Made by a program: the position numbers and the translations under genes
Source of the DNA: Kitasatospora azatica KCTC 9699
GTDB lineage: Bacteria > Actinomycetota > Actinomycetes > Streptomycetales > Streptomycetaceae
DNA: 64,000 bases
Direction: 5' to 3'
Assembly (NCBI RefSeq): GCF_000744785.1
Contig: NZ_JQMO01000002.1
Span: 1,178,001 to 1,242,000, forward strand
Part shown: positions 9,271 through 19,003 of the stretch, one piece after another
Layout of the letters: each line of letters begins with the position of its first letter
How positions within the stretch are numbered: the stretch's first letter is position 1
Notes under the pieces: generated by a model
Seen by the model: only the letters and a program-made list of their open reading frames with translations
What the model was told of the DNA's origin: nothing
Database searches by the model: none

Positions 9271-9396
9271 CGGGTGAGGTGTGCGCGGGCTCGCTCCCGG
9301 GGCGCACACCCGCAGGGGCCTCACACTCCCTGAGCATGGGTCAGCCACCGTGCAACTCTCCGATGTGAACGGGCAGTTCAACGAAGGAGACGCACG

Positions 9397-10629
9397 GTGG
9401 CCCTGTCCCAGTCTGACCTACTACGCCTGCTGGAGTCACTACGTTCGGCAGACGGGCTCGAACTCGTCCGCGGGGTGGCCGAGCGGATGCTCCAGGAACT
9501 CATCGAGGCCGAGGCCACCGCGAGGATCGGCGCCCAGTGGAACGAGCACACCGATACCCGCACCGCGTTCCGCAACGGGCACCGCGACAAGACGCTGACC
9601 ACCGCGGCCGGCGACCTCGATCTGGCGATCCCCAAGCTGCGGGCCGGCAGCTTCTTCCCCGCCCTGCTGGAGCGACGCCGCCGGATCGACCAGGCCCTGT
9701 ACGCGGTCATCATGGAGGCCTACGTCCACGGCGTGTCCACCCGCTCGGTCGACGACCTGGTCAAGGCCCTGGGCGCGGACACCGGCATCTCCAAGAGCGA
9801 GGTCTCCAGGATCTGCCAGGATCTTGACGGGCAGCTGACCGCCTTCCGGGGCCGGCCCTTGGACCACGTCCGCTTCCCCTACGTCTACCTGGACGCGACC
9901 TACTGCAAGGCCAGGGTCGAGCACCAGATCGTCTCCCGGGCCGTGGTCGTGGCCACCGGCATCACCGAGGACGGCGGCCGCGAAGTGCTCGGGGTCATGG
10001 TCGGCGACAGCGAGACCGAACTTTTCTGGACCGAGTTCCTTCGCTCGTTGCGCGAACGCGGCCTTGCCGGAGTCCGGCTCGTGATCGGCGACCACCACCT
10101 CGGGCTGGTCAAGGCCATCCGCAAAGTCATGCTCGGGGCCTCCTACCAACGCTGCAGGGTCCATTTCCTACGGAATGTGTTCAGCGTGATCAACAAGGAA
10201 GCCGGCGAGATGGTCGCCGCGACGATCCGCACGGTCTTCGCCCAGTCCACCGCCGAGGGGGTCCGCACCCAACTCGACACCGTCGCCGACATGCTCGGCG
10301 CCCAGTTCCCGAAGGTCAAAGCGATGCTGCTGGAAGCGAAGGACGACCTGACCGCCTTCGCCGTCTTCCCGGAACGACATTGGAAGAAGATCCAGTCCAC
10401 CAACCCGCTGGAGCGGATCAACCGCGAGATCAAACGCCGCACCGACGTCGTCCAGGTCTTTCCGAACGACGACGCGCTCCTGCGACTGGTCACCGCCGTG
10501 CTCTTCGAGCTCCACGACGAGTGGATCGCCTTCCCCCGCCGCTACCTGCCCGAAGGCAGCATGGACCAGCTCTACCCTGCCAAGCTCCCCGAAAGCGCCC
10601 CCGCACTACCCAACACGCCCACCGACTGA
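9397..10629 (+). CDS. IS256-family transposase
   Basis: 410 aa from GTG 9397, with a purine-rich GAAGGAGA Shine-Dalgarno. Family landmarks: the N-terminal GVAERMLQELIEAEATARIG, the zinc-free mutator-type core, FPYVYLDATYCKAR with the first catalytic Asp, RLVIGDHHLGLVKAI with the second Asp, RCRVHFLRNV, and NPLERINREIKRR with the catalytic Glu. Full length for the family and no internal stop, so activity is plausible. The TGA overlaps the first bases of the right inverted repeat. It catalyses cut-and-paste or copy-out transposition through DDE chemistry. Confidence 0.96.
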   Translation: MALSQSDLLRLLESLRSADGLELVRGVAERMLQELIEAEATARIGAQWNEHTDTRTAFRNGHRDKTLTTAAGDLDLAIPKLRAGSFFPALLERRRRIDQALYAVIMEAYVHGVSTRSVDDLVKALGADTGISKSEVSRICQDLDGQLTAFRGRPLDHVRFPYVYLDATYCKARVEHQIVSRAVVVATGITEDGGREVLGVMVGDSETELFWTEFLRSLRERGLAGVRLVIGDHHLGLVKAIRKVMLGASYQRCRVHFLRNVFSVINKEAGEMVAATIRTVFAQSTAEGVRTQLDTVADMLGAQFPKVKAMLLEAKDDLTAFAVFPERHWKKIQSTNPLERINREIKRRTDVVQVFPNDDALLRLVTAVLFELHDEWIAFPRRYLPEGSMDQLYPAKLPESAPALPNTPTD

Positions 10630-10658
10630 TCGGCTACACCACCAAGCGGGACACGACC
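10627..10658 (-). repeat. IS right terminal inverted repeat
   Basis: Reverse complement begins GGTCGTGTCCCGC and ends TGTAGCCGATCA. It overlaps the transposase stop codon. Confidence 0.88.
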
Positions 10659-10666
10659 CCAGCGTA
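10659..10666. repeat. Target-site duplication, right copy (CCAGCGTA)
   Basis: Identical to 9231-9238, directly after the right IS end. Confidence 0.9.
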
Positions 10667-11091
10667 CGCGCCGGATCCGGGATCTCGCCCAGCGCCGTCA
10701 CCAGGTAAGCCGCATCGAACGAGCTATCCTCAAAAGGAAGTTCATGTGCGTCGGCGCAGTTCGGCACGATGTTGTCGACGCCCTGCTCCTTGGCCCGGCG
10801 GCCCACGTGGTCGAGCATCTCCTGCTGGATGTCCAGGATGTCCAGCTGGCCGTTCGGGCCCAGCTGCGGTGCGACGTGCAGCGACTGCAGGCCGGTTCCG
10901 GGGCCTATCTCCAGGATCCTCTCGCCCTCCCGGGCCTGCAGCACGTGGTCCAGACGCTTCAGAGTCAGGAACGGCAGCGGCAGGTCGAGCAACCAGCGCT
11001 GAGAGTACGGGTACGGCGCGGAGTCGGTGAACCACCAGGTGGCGACGGCGGCGGCAGCGCCCGCGCCGATCAATGCTCGCGAATTCCTCAT
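10659..11091 (-). pseudogene. 5' fragment of the IS-split SAM-dependent methyltransferase
   Basis: Starts at ATG 11091 behind a near-perfect AAGGAGG Shine-Dalgarno. An N-terminal hydrophobic stretch (ALIGAGAAAAVATWWF) suggests a membrane anchor. The class I Rossmann motif ILEIGPGTGLQSLHVAP binds SAM, and CADAHELPFEDSSFDAAYL is the acidic loop region. The frame is cut after GEIPDPA by the IS. Read through the IS end it would give a 161-aa protein with an unrelated tail, lacking the C-terminal strands of the fold, so probably inactive. The 223-bp stretch upstream (11092-11314) is relatively AT-rich and probably holds its promoter; no further gene is seen there. Confidence 0.88.
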
Positions 11092-11314
11092 AATTCCTCC
11101 TTAAGTGTCCAATTGGGCCATCGAGCACATCTCTGATGGTCAATCAGTTGTATTTGTGTGCAATCTGCTTGCGCCAGCGCCGACTTTGTCGGCAGTCGAC
11201 CCGAACGGGCCGAACGGGCCGAACGAAACGCCCGTGGACCGCCGTTGCGGCAGGCCGGGGACTTCCCGAGACGGACCGGACCGCAAGCGCCGATCACGTC
11301 ACGAGCTCTTCCGC

Positions 11315-11809
11315 TCAGCGGCCCGGCCGAGGGAAGGTCCGGGTCGCGAGAACCGCGCAGGCCACCGCCAGCGGCAACTCGGCGAAGACCGCCAGCAGCA
11401 CCGCCAGCTTGAAGTCCGAACCCGGGGCAGCCGTCATGGTGTCGAACCAGGCGTCGACCAGCAGCAGGGCCGAGGTCGCGGCAGAGGTCAGGCAGGCCCG
11501 GCAGTCGCCGCGCCTGAGGAGCAGTCCGGTGGAGAGCAGGCCGAGCGCCTCAAAGCTGTCCAGACCCGTCCACGTCCAGGCCCAGTGCGAGGCCTGAGCG
11601 GTGGCCGGCAGCCCGGTGTGCAGGAAGACCAGCCAGGGAATCATCGCCAGCCCGAGCACGGTGAGGACCGTGGCCGCCCGGCGACGCAGCAGGGGGAACG
11701 CCGAAGCGGCCGCGGCCTTCGGAAGGATCCGCGGGACACCCGAGGCCGAACCGGCGTGCACGCGGACCAGACGGGGCGAATGAACGCCGGTCAGCTGAGT
11801 GCTCGCCAT
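11315..11809 (-). CDS. Small integral membrane protein of unknown function
   Basis: 164 aa from ATG 11809 (MASTQLTGVHSPRLVRVHAG). About four hydrophobic segments are visible: TVLTVLGLAMIPWLVFL, a weaker one around FEALGLLSTGLLL, CLTSAATSALLLVDAWF, and LAVLLAVFAELPLAVACAVL. A C-R-x-C motif lies between the second and third. No family is recognised. Neighbours give no hint: a dead methyltransferase downstream and an orphan binding protein upstream. The gap 11810-12087 between them holds no gene I can support. Confidence 0.6.
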   Translation of the reverse strand: MASTQLTGVHSPRLVRVHAGSASGVPRILPKAAAASAFPLLRRRAATVLTVLGLAMIPWLVFLHTGLPATAQASHWAWTWTGLDSFEALGLLSTGLLLRRGDCRACLTSAATSALLLVDAWFDTMTAAPGSDFKLAVLLAVFAELPLAVACAVLATRTFPRPGR

Positions 11810-12087
11810 GACACCTGACTCCCTCTCGGGCCCGCCCCTCGGGCACAACATCAGCATGTCGTTCGCGCGCGCCCGAGGCAGTAGCACTCCTATCCGACTT
11901 GATGGTGGTGCTGGGTACACCTTCCGCATCCGGCGACACTGCGAGGAGATCCGCGTCTGTCAGACCGCCGTCTCCCACCAAGCCGCAGCTACCCTCGCCT
12001 CACTCCTCATGTGGGCCTGACCGTTTGACGACACTGCCTAGCTAGGGCCGGTCCGGACCCGGGGCCCCTCCTGTGGATCCTGCCGTT

Positions 12088-13797
12088 TCACCTCACCGAG
12101 ATCCGGGAGTAGTCGTAGCGGCCGTTCCACTGGCTGGCATGGGCGTTCTTCACCGCCGGGCCGACCAGCCGCATGTGGACCGGGTGGAAGAGCGGCACCG
12201 TCCAGGCCTGCTTGCCGAGTTCGCTGTCCAGCTGTCCCCAGGCGGCGGCCGCCTTGGCCGGGTCGGTGAGCCGGCCGGCGGCGTCGATCTCGGCGTTGAC
12301 CTGCGGGTCGTTCAGCTGTGCGGAGTTGACGTTGCCGCCGGCGGTGAGGAGGTGGCGTCCGTCGAAGACCGGCGCCAGGAACGGCCCGCCGGACGGCCAG
12401 TCGGCGCCCCGGCCGGCGATGAAGAACCCGGGCTCGGTGTCCGGCTTCTGGGTCCCGGCGACGTAGTCCTGGTCGGCGGCGGGGTCCAGCTTGACGGTGA
12501 TCCCGGCCTTGCCGAGCGCCAGCTGCACGGCCGCCGCGACGGCCGGGCCGGTGTCGCCCGAGGTGCTGGAGTGGCTCAGCGTGACGGTCAGACCGTTCGG
12601 GTAACCGGCCTGCGCCAGCACCTCCTTGGCCTTGACCGGATCACCGGCCAGACCGCCCGGGAAGTAGTCGTAGGGCTGGTAGCCGAAGGCCGGCTGGTCG
12701 GGCAGGAACGTGGTGGCCGGCTTGGCGACAGTGCTCCCGCCGACCGCGTCGATCACCGACTCGCGGTCCACCGCGTAGGAAATCGCCTGCCGCACGGCCG
12801 GGTTGTCGAACGGCTTCACCTTCGGGTTGAAGGCCAGGTACCGGGTCGCGCCGAAGTAGCCGGTGGCCACGCGGTTCTGCAGTCCGGGCTCGCCTCCGAG
12901 CCGGGCCAGCACGGTGGCGTCGACGTCGGTGTCCCCACTGACCGCCCGCGCGTCGTCGCCGCTGCCGGCCAGCAGCCGCTGGTTGATCACGGCGGTGTCC
13001 AGGCCCGAGGTGAGGACGACCTTGTCCGGGCAGGCCAGCCGCTGCTCGTCGAGCTCCCGCGACCAGTACGGATTGCGGTCCAGCAGCAGCGACTTGCCGC
13101 CGGCGTTGCTGACCACCTTGTACGGGCCCGAGGAGATCGGGTGCTTCTGGTACTCGGTACCGGTGTCCTTGTCCCTGGGCACCGGCGCGAACTGGGTGGC
13201 GGTGGCCAGGTACGGGAAGTCGCCCTCCGGCTTGCTGAGCCGGAACACCAGGGTGCTGTCGTCCGGCGTCTCGATCGAGGCCAACTCGGCCCCCTTGAAC
13301 GGACCCTGGTACTGCTCGCCGCCGATCAGCCACTCCCGCAGGTAGGGCGGCCCGCCCGGCAGCTCGGCGGCGAAGGAGCGCTCGATGCCGTACTTGATGT
13401 CGGCCGAGCGGATCGCCGTGCCGTCCTCGAACTTCAGCCCCGACTTGAGGTGGTAGGTCCAGACGGTGGCGTCGGCATTGGGCTCACCGGTGTTGGTGGC
13501 CAGGTCCGGGACCACCTTGGTGCTCTGCGGACCCTCGGCGGTGTGGTCGTGGGTGGTGAGGGTCCGGAAGACCAGCGCGGGCAGCCCGGCGCCGTCGGTG
13601 GTGTCCAGCTCGGCGGGGTCGAGGGCGCCCTGCCCCGCGTGCGACAGCACGGTGAGCGTGCCGCCCTGGCAGCCGCCGGGGTCGAAGCCGGCGGACGCCG
13701 CGGTGCTGCTCGCGCCGCCGCAGCCGGTGCTCAGGCCGGCGAGCAGCGCGAATCCGGCGGCCGCGCGGACGGCCCTGCCCCTACTCATGCGTGACAT
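12088..13797 (-). CDS. ABC transporter substrate-binding lipoprotein, family 5 (oligopeptide/nickel type)
   Basis: 569 aa starting at ATG 13797; a second in-frame ATG at 13788 is equally possible. The signal peptide ends in the lipobox LSTGC. The family 5 signature is seen as RSADIKYGIERSF, followed by NPAVRQAISYAVDRESVI and the C-terminal WTVPLFHPVHMRLVGPAVKN. Members bind peptides, oligosaccharides or metal chelates for uptake. No permease or ATPase gene lies next to it, so it is an orphan that must work with a transporter elsewhere, or as a sensor. Confidence 0.93.
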   Translation of the reverse strand: MSRMSRGRAVRAAAGFALLAGLSTGCGGASSTAASAGFDPGGCQGGTLTVLSHAGQGALDPAELDTTDGAGLPALVFRTLTTHDHTAEGPQSTKVVPDLATNTGEPNADATVWTYHLKSGLKFEDGTAIRSADIKYGIERSFAAELPGGPPYLREWLIGGEQYQGPFKGAELASIETPDDSTLVFRLSKPEGDFPYLATATQFAPVPRDKDTGTEYQKHPISSGPYKVVSNAGGKSLLLDRNPYWSRELDEQRLACPDKVVLTSGLDTAVINQRLLAGSGDDARAVSGDTDVDATVLARLGGEPGLQNRVATGYFGATRYLAFNPKVKPFDNPAVRQAISYAVDRESVIDAVGGSTVAKPATTFLPDQPAFGYQPYDYFPGGLAGDPVKAKEVLAQAGYPNGLTVTLSHSSTSGDTGPAVAAAVQLALGKAGITVKLDPAADQDYVAGTQKPDTEPGFFIAGRGADWPSGGPFLAPVFDGRHLLTAGGNVNSAQLNDPQVNAEIDAAGRLTDPAKAAAAWGQLDSELGKQAWTVPLFHPVHMRLVGPAVKNAHASQWNGRYDYSRISVR

Positions 13798-13954
13798 GTC
13801 CAAGAACTCTGCTGGCGGGCCGAACGGGTGGTCAAGCAAGATCGGCGAACTGCCACAGGCCCGCAACACGACGACACATACGGCGTCAGTCGGCGGAACT
13901 GACGATCAGTCAGTGAGAATGGGTCGGGCCGCCCGCCGATCCTGGAGTCCGCCC

Positions 13955-15307
13955 GTGCCCGCCCTTCACCGCGGCCGCCTGCTCGTACTGGCGGCGGTCG
14001 TCTTCGCCCTGATCGGCTGCACCGCCGGTGCGCACCGGGCCGCCGGCGCCCTGCCGGTCTTCGACGGCGCCGGGTGCGGCAGTGCGCAGGTGCTGGGCGG
14101 CTTCCAGGTCGGTGTCACCCACACGGAGCACAGCATCGGCACCGGGGTCGACCCGACCGCGCCGCCCCCCGCCCCGGCGGCCGTGGCCCGGGCCAAACGG
14201 GTGCTCAGCTCGGTCGGGCCGCTGCAGAACATGCACATCTTCGGCTTCGGCGAGTGGACCGCCCCGCGCGCACCGGCGCAGGGCGCCTTCAACTGGTCCG
14301 CCCTGGACGCGCGGATGCGGCTGATCTGCGCCACCGGCGGCACGCCGGTGATCACCCTGTGCTGCTCACCGTCCTGGGCCACCGACCACTACGACCCGGC
14401 CGCGCCCAACGACGACACCCACCTGTACGAGGCCCCGCTGCCCACGCACTACCAGGACTACGCCGACCTGGCGGTCGCCATCGCCCGGCACTTCCCGTTC
14501 GTCCGCTACTACCAGGTGTGGAACGAGTTCAAGGGCTTCTACGGCGTGCCGCGCCCGGACGGCACCACGGACTACAGCCAGTGGAACCACCGGGCCTACA
14601 CCGACTTCTACAACACGGTCTACCGCGCCCTGGACGGCTACCGTCGCGCCGCGCGCCAGGACCTGCGGATCGGCGGCCCCTACCTGCCGTTCCCCAGCTG
14701 GGACGATCCCGGCGCCGCCGGCCACCCCGCGACCGATCCGGAACTGGCCGGCCAGCCCTGGGGCACGGTGGACCAGCGGGCCGTGGACTCGCTGGACTAC
14801 TGGCTGGCGCACAGCGCCGGCGCCGACTTCCTGGCCGTGGACGCCGGGACCGACACCGAGCCCGCCTGCCCACCCGGCGTGTCCGACTGCCCGGACGACC
14901 AGAAGTACCGCCGATTCCCGACCCCGGCGCAGGGCGCGGCCAAGTTCCGCACCCTGGACCACTGGCTGCACACCCGCCTCAGCCGCACCGGCCGCAGTCG
15001 ACTGCCCATCTGGTGGTCGGAGTTCTACGCCCCCGTGGACGGCGGCAACGGCAGCACCGGGCCGGCCTTCCGGGGCGTGCTGAGCGCGATGGCGAGCTCC
15101 GGCGCGGCCGTGGCTCTGCTCTGGGGCCCGGAGTACCAGCCCAACACCTCCACCTCCTGCCACAACGCGAGCGGGCACCTGGAGTGCTCGGACGGGTTCC
15201 CGGCCCTGTGGACCGAGCCGACGGTGTCCGGCGGTGGGGACCCGCCACCCGGGCCGGACTATCTGACGATCCTTCGGCAGCTCAGCGGGCCCGGCCGGGT
15301 GGGGTGA
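13955..15307 (+). CDS. Secreted clan-A glycoside hydrolase-like protein (GH39/GH5-type TIM barrel)
   Basis: 450 aa from GTG 13955, chosen for the GGAG seven bases upstream; ATG 13919 would add 12 residues. The lipoprotein-type signal LVLAAVVFALIGC precedes a TIM barrel. YYQVWNEFKGFY supplies a probable acid/base Glu after strand 4, and LPIWWSEFYAP a probable nucleophile Glu after strand 7. Paired cysteines suggest an exported, disulfide-bonded enzyme. Substrate unknown; beta-xylosidase-like GH39 proteins are the nearest family I recognise. Stops 10 bp before the racemase-like gene, so they may be co-transcribed. Confidence 0.75.
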   Translation: MPALHRGRLLVLAAVVFALIGCTAGAHRAAGALPVFDGAGCGSAQVLGGFQVGVTHTEHSIGTGVDPTAPPPAPAAVARAKRVLSSVGPLQNMHIFGFGEWTAPRAPAQGAFNWSALDARMRLICATGGTPVITLCCSPSWATDHYDPAAPNDDTHLYEAPLPTHYQDYADLAVAIARHFPFVRYYQVWNEFKGFYGVPRPDGTTDYSQWNHRAYTDFYNTVYRALDGYRRAARQDLRIGGPYLPFPSWDDPGAAGHPATDPELAGQPWGTVDQRAVDSLDYWLAHSAGADFLAVDAGTDTEPACPPGVSDCPDDQKYRRFPTPAQGAAKFRTLDHWLHTRLSRTGRSRLPIWWSEFYAPVDGGNGSTGPAFRGVLSAMASSGAAVALLWGPEYQPNTSTSCHNASGHLECSDGFPALWTEPTVSGGGDPPPGPDYLTILRQLSGPGRVG

Positions 15308-15317
15308 ACCGGCTGGC

Positions 15318-16070
<753 letters not shown>

Positions 16071-16136
16071 CCTCGACCCGACTCGACCCGACCCGGCCCG
16101 GCCCGACCTGAACAGGGGGCCCCGCACCCGTGCGGT

Positions 16137-16484
16137 GGCTTCACCGTCCTCGAGCACGGCCCGGACCTGGACGTCCACTGCGACGGCGAGCCGCAGTACC
16201 GGCTCGACCAACGCTCCTACCAGATCAGCGACTTCATCCCGACCTGCTGGTTCCAGGCCACCTCGCCCGACTCCGCCTTCACCGGGCGCAACGTCTGCTC
16301 GATGCTGGTCGGGAACGGCCGGATCACGCTGGCCGGCCACCAGTTGATCCGTACCGTCCACGGCGAGCGGCAGGAAGGCGAGCGGCAGGAACAGGAACTG
16401 CCCACCGCGCAGCACCGCCTCGACGCCTACCGCGAGCAGTTCGGCGTCACGCTCACCGCCGAGCAGCTCAGCCGGCTGGACTGA
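16137..16484 (+). pseudogene. C-terminal remnant of an arylamine N-acetyltransferase
   Basis: One open frame of about 115 codons matches the last third of NAT enzymes: DGEPQYRLDQRSYQISDF, then CWFQATSPDSAFTGRNVCSM, then RITLAGHQLIRTVHG and a final YREQFGVTLTAEQLSRLD. The N-terminal Cys-His-Asp catalytic region (RGGxC motif) is absent; the sequence upstream is a short GACCC-rich repeat. It therefore cannot acetylate and is probably a deletion remnant. Its end overlaps the convergent dehydrogenase gene by 17 bp. Confidence 0.65.
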
Positions 16485-17424
16485 CCACGTTGGCGAGCGG
16501 CTCCCCCTTGGCGAAGCGGCTCAGCTGCTCGCCGATCAGTCGCCGCGCCCGGGGCAGGAAGGCCGAGGAGCTGCCGCCGACGTGCGGGGAGATGAGCAGG
16601 TTCGGCGCGTGCCAGAGCGGGTGGCCGGCCGGCAGCGGCTCGGGGTCGGTGACGTCCAGCGCCGCCCGCAGCCGGCCCGCCGTCAGCTCGGCGAGCAGCG
16701 CCTCGGTCCGGACCACCGGGCCGCGCGCCACGTTGACCAGCAGCGCGCCGTCCGGCAGCGCGGCCAGGAAGGCGGCGTCCACCAGGCCCCGGGTCTGCTC
16801 GGAGAGCGGTACCGCGAGGATCACCACGTCCGCGCGCGGCAGCAGCGCGGGCAGCTCGGCCAGCGGGCGCACCGGGCCGTACTCGGTGGCGCGCGCCGTG
16901 CGGGCCACCCGCTCCACCTCGACCTCGAAGGGCCGCAGCCGCGCCTCGATCGCCGCGCCGACCGAGCCGTAGCCGACGATCAGCACCCGCTTGTCGGCCA
17001 GCGCCGGGTAGAAGCCGGCCCGCCACTGCTCGGCGTCCTGTCCCCGGACGAAGCCCGGGATGTCGCGCAGCGCGGCCAGCGTCAGGGCCACCGCGAGTTC
17101 GGCGGTGCTGGCGTCGTGCACCCCGCGCGCATTGCAGAGCGTCACGCCGGCGGGCAGGTGCGGCAGGATGTCGTCCACCCCGGCGGTCTGGGTCTGCACC
17201 ACCCGCAGCCGCTCCATCGCGCCGAGCAGCGGCAGCACCGTGCCGGTCTGCATGTACGGGACGACCAGCAGCTCGACCCGGGCCAGCAGCTCGGTCGGCG
17301 GCGGTCCCGGGCGCCCGTCGTACTCGGCTCCGTCGAAGACGGACGGCGCCAGCCCGTCGGGCATCCCGGGGATCTGCTCGGACGGGTACGGCAGCAGCAC
17401 CACGGGCTCGGTCACTGTGATCAT
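16468..17424 (-). CDS. D-isomer-specific 2-hydroxyacid dehydrogenase
   Basis: 318 aa, start ATG 17424. The NAD-binding Rossmann motif is VLIVGYGSVGAAIEARL. Catalytic residues follow family order: Arg in LLVNVARGPVVRTEALL, Glu in ALDVTDPEPLPAGHPLW, and His in NLLISPHVGGSSSAFLP. The family reduces 2-keto acids with NAD(P)H; phosphoglycerate, glyoxylate and hydroxypyruvate are common substrates, and this one cannot be assigned. Divergent from the SDR gene at 17528 over about 100 bp. Confidence 0.92.
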   Translation of the reverse strand: MITVTEPVVLLPYPSEQIPGMPDGLAPSVFDGAEYDGRPGPPPTELLARVELLVVPYMQTGTVLPLLGAMERLRVVQTQTAGVDDILPHLPAGVTLCNARGVHDASTAELAVALTLAALRDIPGFVRGQDAEQWRAGFYPALADKRVLIVGYGSVGAAIEARLRPFEVEVERVARTARATEYGPVRPLAELPALLPRADVVILAVPLSEQTRGLVDAAFLAALPDGALLVNVARGPVVRTEALLAELTAGRLRAALDVTDPEPLPAGHPLWHAPNLLISPHVGGSSSAFLPRARRLIGEQLSRFAKGEPLANVVSPAG

Positions 17425-17527
17425 GCCCGCAATCTACCCACCGCCGTTTTGCCGCTCGCAGGGCACTCCGTACGATTCAACAAGTCATTCGGTGGGGAAC
17501 AGCGATCATCAGGGAAGCAGCGGCAGC

Positions 17528-19003
17528 ATGACGACGGCAGCGGAGCAGCAGGACACCACGGAGGAGGAGTACGGGCCGGGCATCGACCCGGAGCGCCTCC
17601 AGTTCTGCCTCGACGTACTCGCCGAACTCGACGAGCTGCCGGTGGACCACCCCGACGCGATCACCGTGCGCCGGGCGGTGGCGGGCATCTTCCGCACCGT
17701 GAAGCAGCGCCGCCGGCAGGAGACCCGGGCCGCCAAGACCGCGAACGACCGGGCCGTGACGGCTCGCACCGCGACCGGCGCGCCGGGCCGGATCGACGAC
17801 GAGACGGCCGGTGTCTTCGGCCTGTCCACGCCGACCACCACCGAGATCGCCGGCGTCCTGCAGCGGCCGCGCTCCTGCTACATCTGCAAGGACCGCTTCG
17901 TCGAGGTGGACGCCTTCTACCACCAGCTCTGCCAGAGTTGCGCCAAGGACAGCCGGGCCCGCCGCGACGCCAAGGTGGACCTGACGGGCCGTCGGGCGCT
18001 GCTCACCGGCGGCCGGGCCAAGATCGGCATGTACATCGCGCTGCGGCTGCTGCGCGACGGCGCGCACACCACGGTGACCACCCGGTTCCCGAACGACGCG
18101 ATCCGCCGCTTCACCGAGATGCCGGACAGCGCGGACTGGCTGCACCGGCTGAAGATCGTCGGCATCGACCTGCGCGACCCCGCCCAGGTGGTGGCGCTGG
18201 CCGACTCGGTGGCCGCCGAGGGCCCGCTGGACATCCTGATCAACAACGCCGCGCAGACCGTGCGCCGCTCCCCCGCCGCCTACGCCGAGCTGCTCGCGGC
18301 CGAGTCGGCGCCGCTGCCGGCCGGCGAGCTGCCCGCCTCCGAGGTGATCGGCAGCTTCGGCAGCGGCAGCGTGGACCGTCCGGCGCTGCCCGGCTCGCGG
18401 CAGCCGCTGAGCGCCCAGGAGGTCACCGCGCTGGCCCTGGTCACCGGCTCGGCCTCGCCGGCCCGGATCGAGGCCGGCACCGCGATCGACGCGGGCGGCC
18501 TGGTGCCGGACCTGGCGGACACCAACAGCTGGGTGCAGACGGTCAGCGAGGTCGACCCGATCGAGCTGCTCGAAGTGCAGCTGTGCAACTCGACGGCGCC
18601 GTTCATCCTGATCAGCCGCCTGCGCAAGGCGATGGCCGCCTCCCCGGCCCGCCGCAAGTACGTGGTGAACGTCTCCGCGATGGAGGGCCAGTTCAGCCGC
18701 GCCTACAAGGGCGCCGGCCACCCGCACACCAACATGGCCAAGGCCGCGCTGAACATGCTGACCCGCACCAGCGCGCAGGAGATGCTGGAGACCGACGGCA
18801 TCCTGATGACCGCCGTGGACACCGGCTGGATCACCGACGAGCGGCCGCACCCGGACAAGATGCGGCTCGCCGACGCCGGCTTCCACGCACCGCTGGACCT
18901 GGTGGACGGCGCCGCCCGGGTGTACGACCCGATCGTGCGCGGCGAGCACGGGGAGGACCTGTACGGGTGCTTCCTCAAGGACTTCGAGCCCTCCGCGTGG
19001 TGA
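17528..19003 (+). CDS. SDR-fold protein with N-terminal Cys4 motif and substituted catalytic Tyr
   Basis: 491 aa. The N-terminal 150 residues hold a likely zinc site, CYICKDRF...LCQSC (about 118-137). The SDR domain follows: nucleotide loop LTGGRAKIGMYIAL, NNAAQT after strand 4, and INVSAMEG-like serine region VVNVSAMEGQFSRAY. In the segment HPHTNMAKAALNML the Lys is kept but the residue four before it is Thr, not the usual catalytic Tyr. Normal SDR chemistry is therefore doubtful. An insert of about 85 residues separates strands 4 and 5. The NUDIX gene overlaps its stop, implying coupled translation. Confidence 0.82.
   Translation: MTTAAEQQDTTEEEYGPGIDPERLQFCLDVLAELDELPVDHPDAITVRRAVAGIFRTVKQRRRQETRAAKTANDRAVTARTATGAPGRIDDETAGVFGLSTPTTTEIAGVLQRPRSCYICKDRFVEVDAFYHQLCQSCAKDSRARRDAKVDLTGRRALLTGGRAKIGMYIALRLLRDGAHTTVTTRFPNDAIRRFTEMPDSADWLHRLKIVGIDLRDPAQVVALADSVAAEGPLDILINNAAQTVRRSPAAYAELLAAESAPLPAGELPASEVIGSFGSGSVDRPALPGSRQPLSAQEVTALALVTGSASPARIEAGTAIDAGGLVPDLADTNSWVQTVSEVDPIELLEVQLCNSTAPFILISRLRKAMAASPARRKYVVNVSAMEGQFSRAYKGAGHPHTNMAKAALNMLTRTSAQEMLETDGILMTAVDTGWITDERPHPDKMRLADAGFHAPLDLVDGAARVYDPIVRGEHGEDLYGCFLKDFEPSAW

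Larger units (their letters stand above)
9239..10658 (+). mobile_element. IS256-family insertion sequence, 1420 bp, apparently intact
   Basis: The element is bounded by 32-bp imperfect terminal inverted repeats (9239-9270 and 10627-10658, 27 of 32 positions matching, the inner TGTAGCCGATCA identical). Exact 8-bp target duplications flank it, and it carries one full-length transposase gene. It sits inside a methyltransferase gene whose frame is restored when it is removed. The undamaged duplication points to a recent insertion. Confidence 0.95.

Noticed and set aside
11105..11818. Plus-strand frame opposite the small membrane protein
   Set aside because: Composition is typical of antisense shadow. 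The minus frame has four credible hydrophobic segments and a sound start.
12073..13794. Plus-strand frame opposite the solute-binding lipoprotein
   Set aside because: Arg/Gly/Val-rich shadow translation. The minus strand carries a lipobox and family 5 signatures.
16071..16136. GACCC-rich segment as a promoter or operator
   Set aside because: Simple slipped repeat of GACCCGACTCGACCCGA type with no dyad symmetry. More likely deletion scar sequence.
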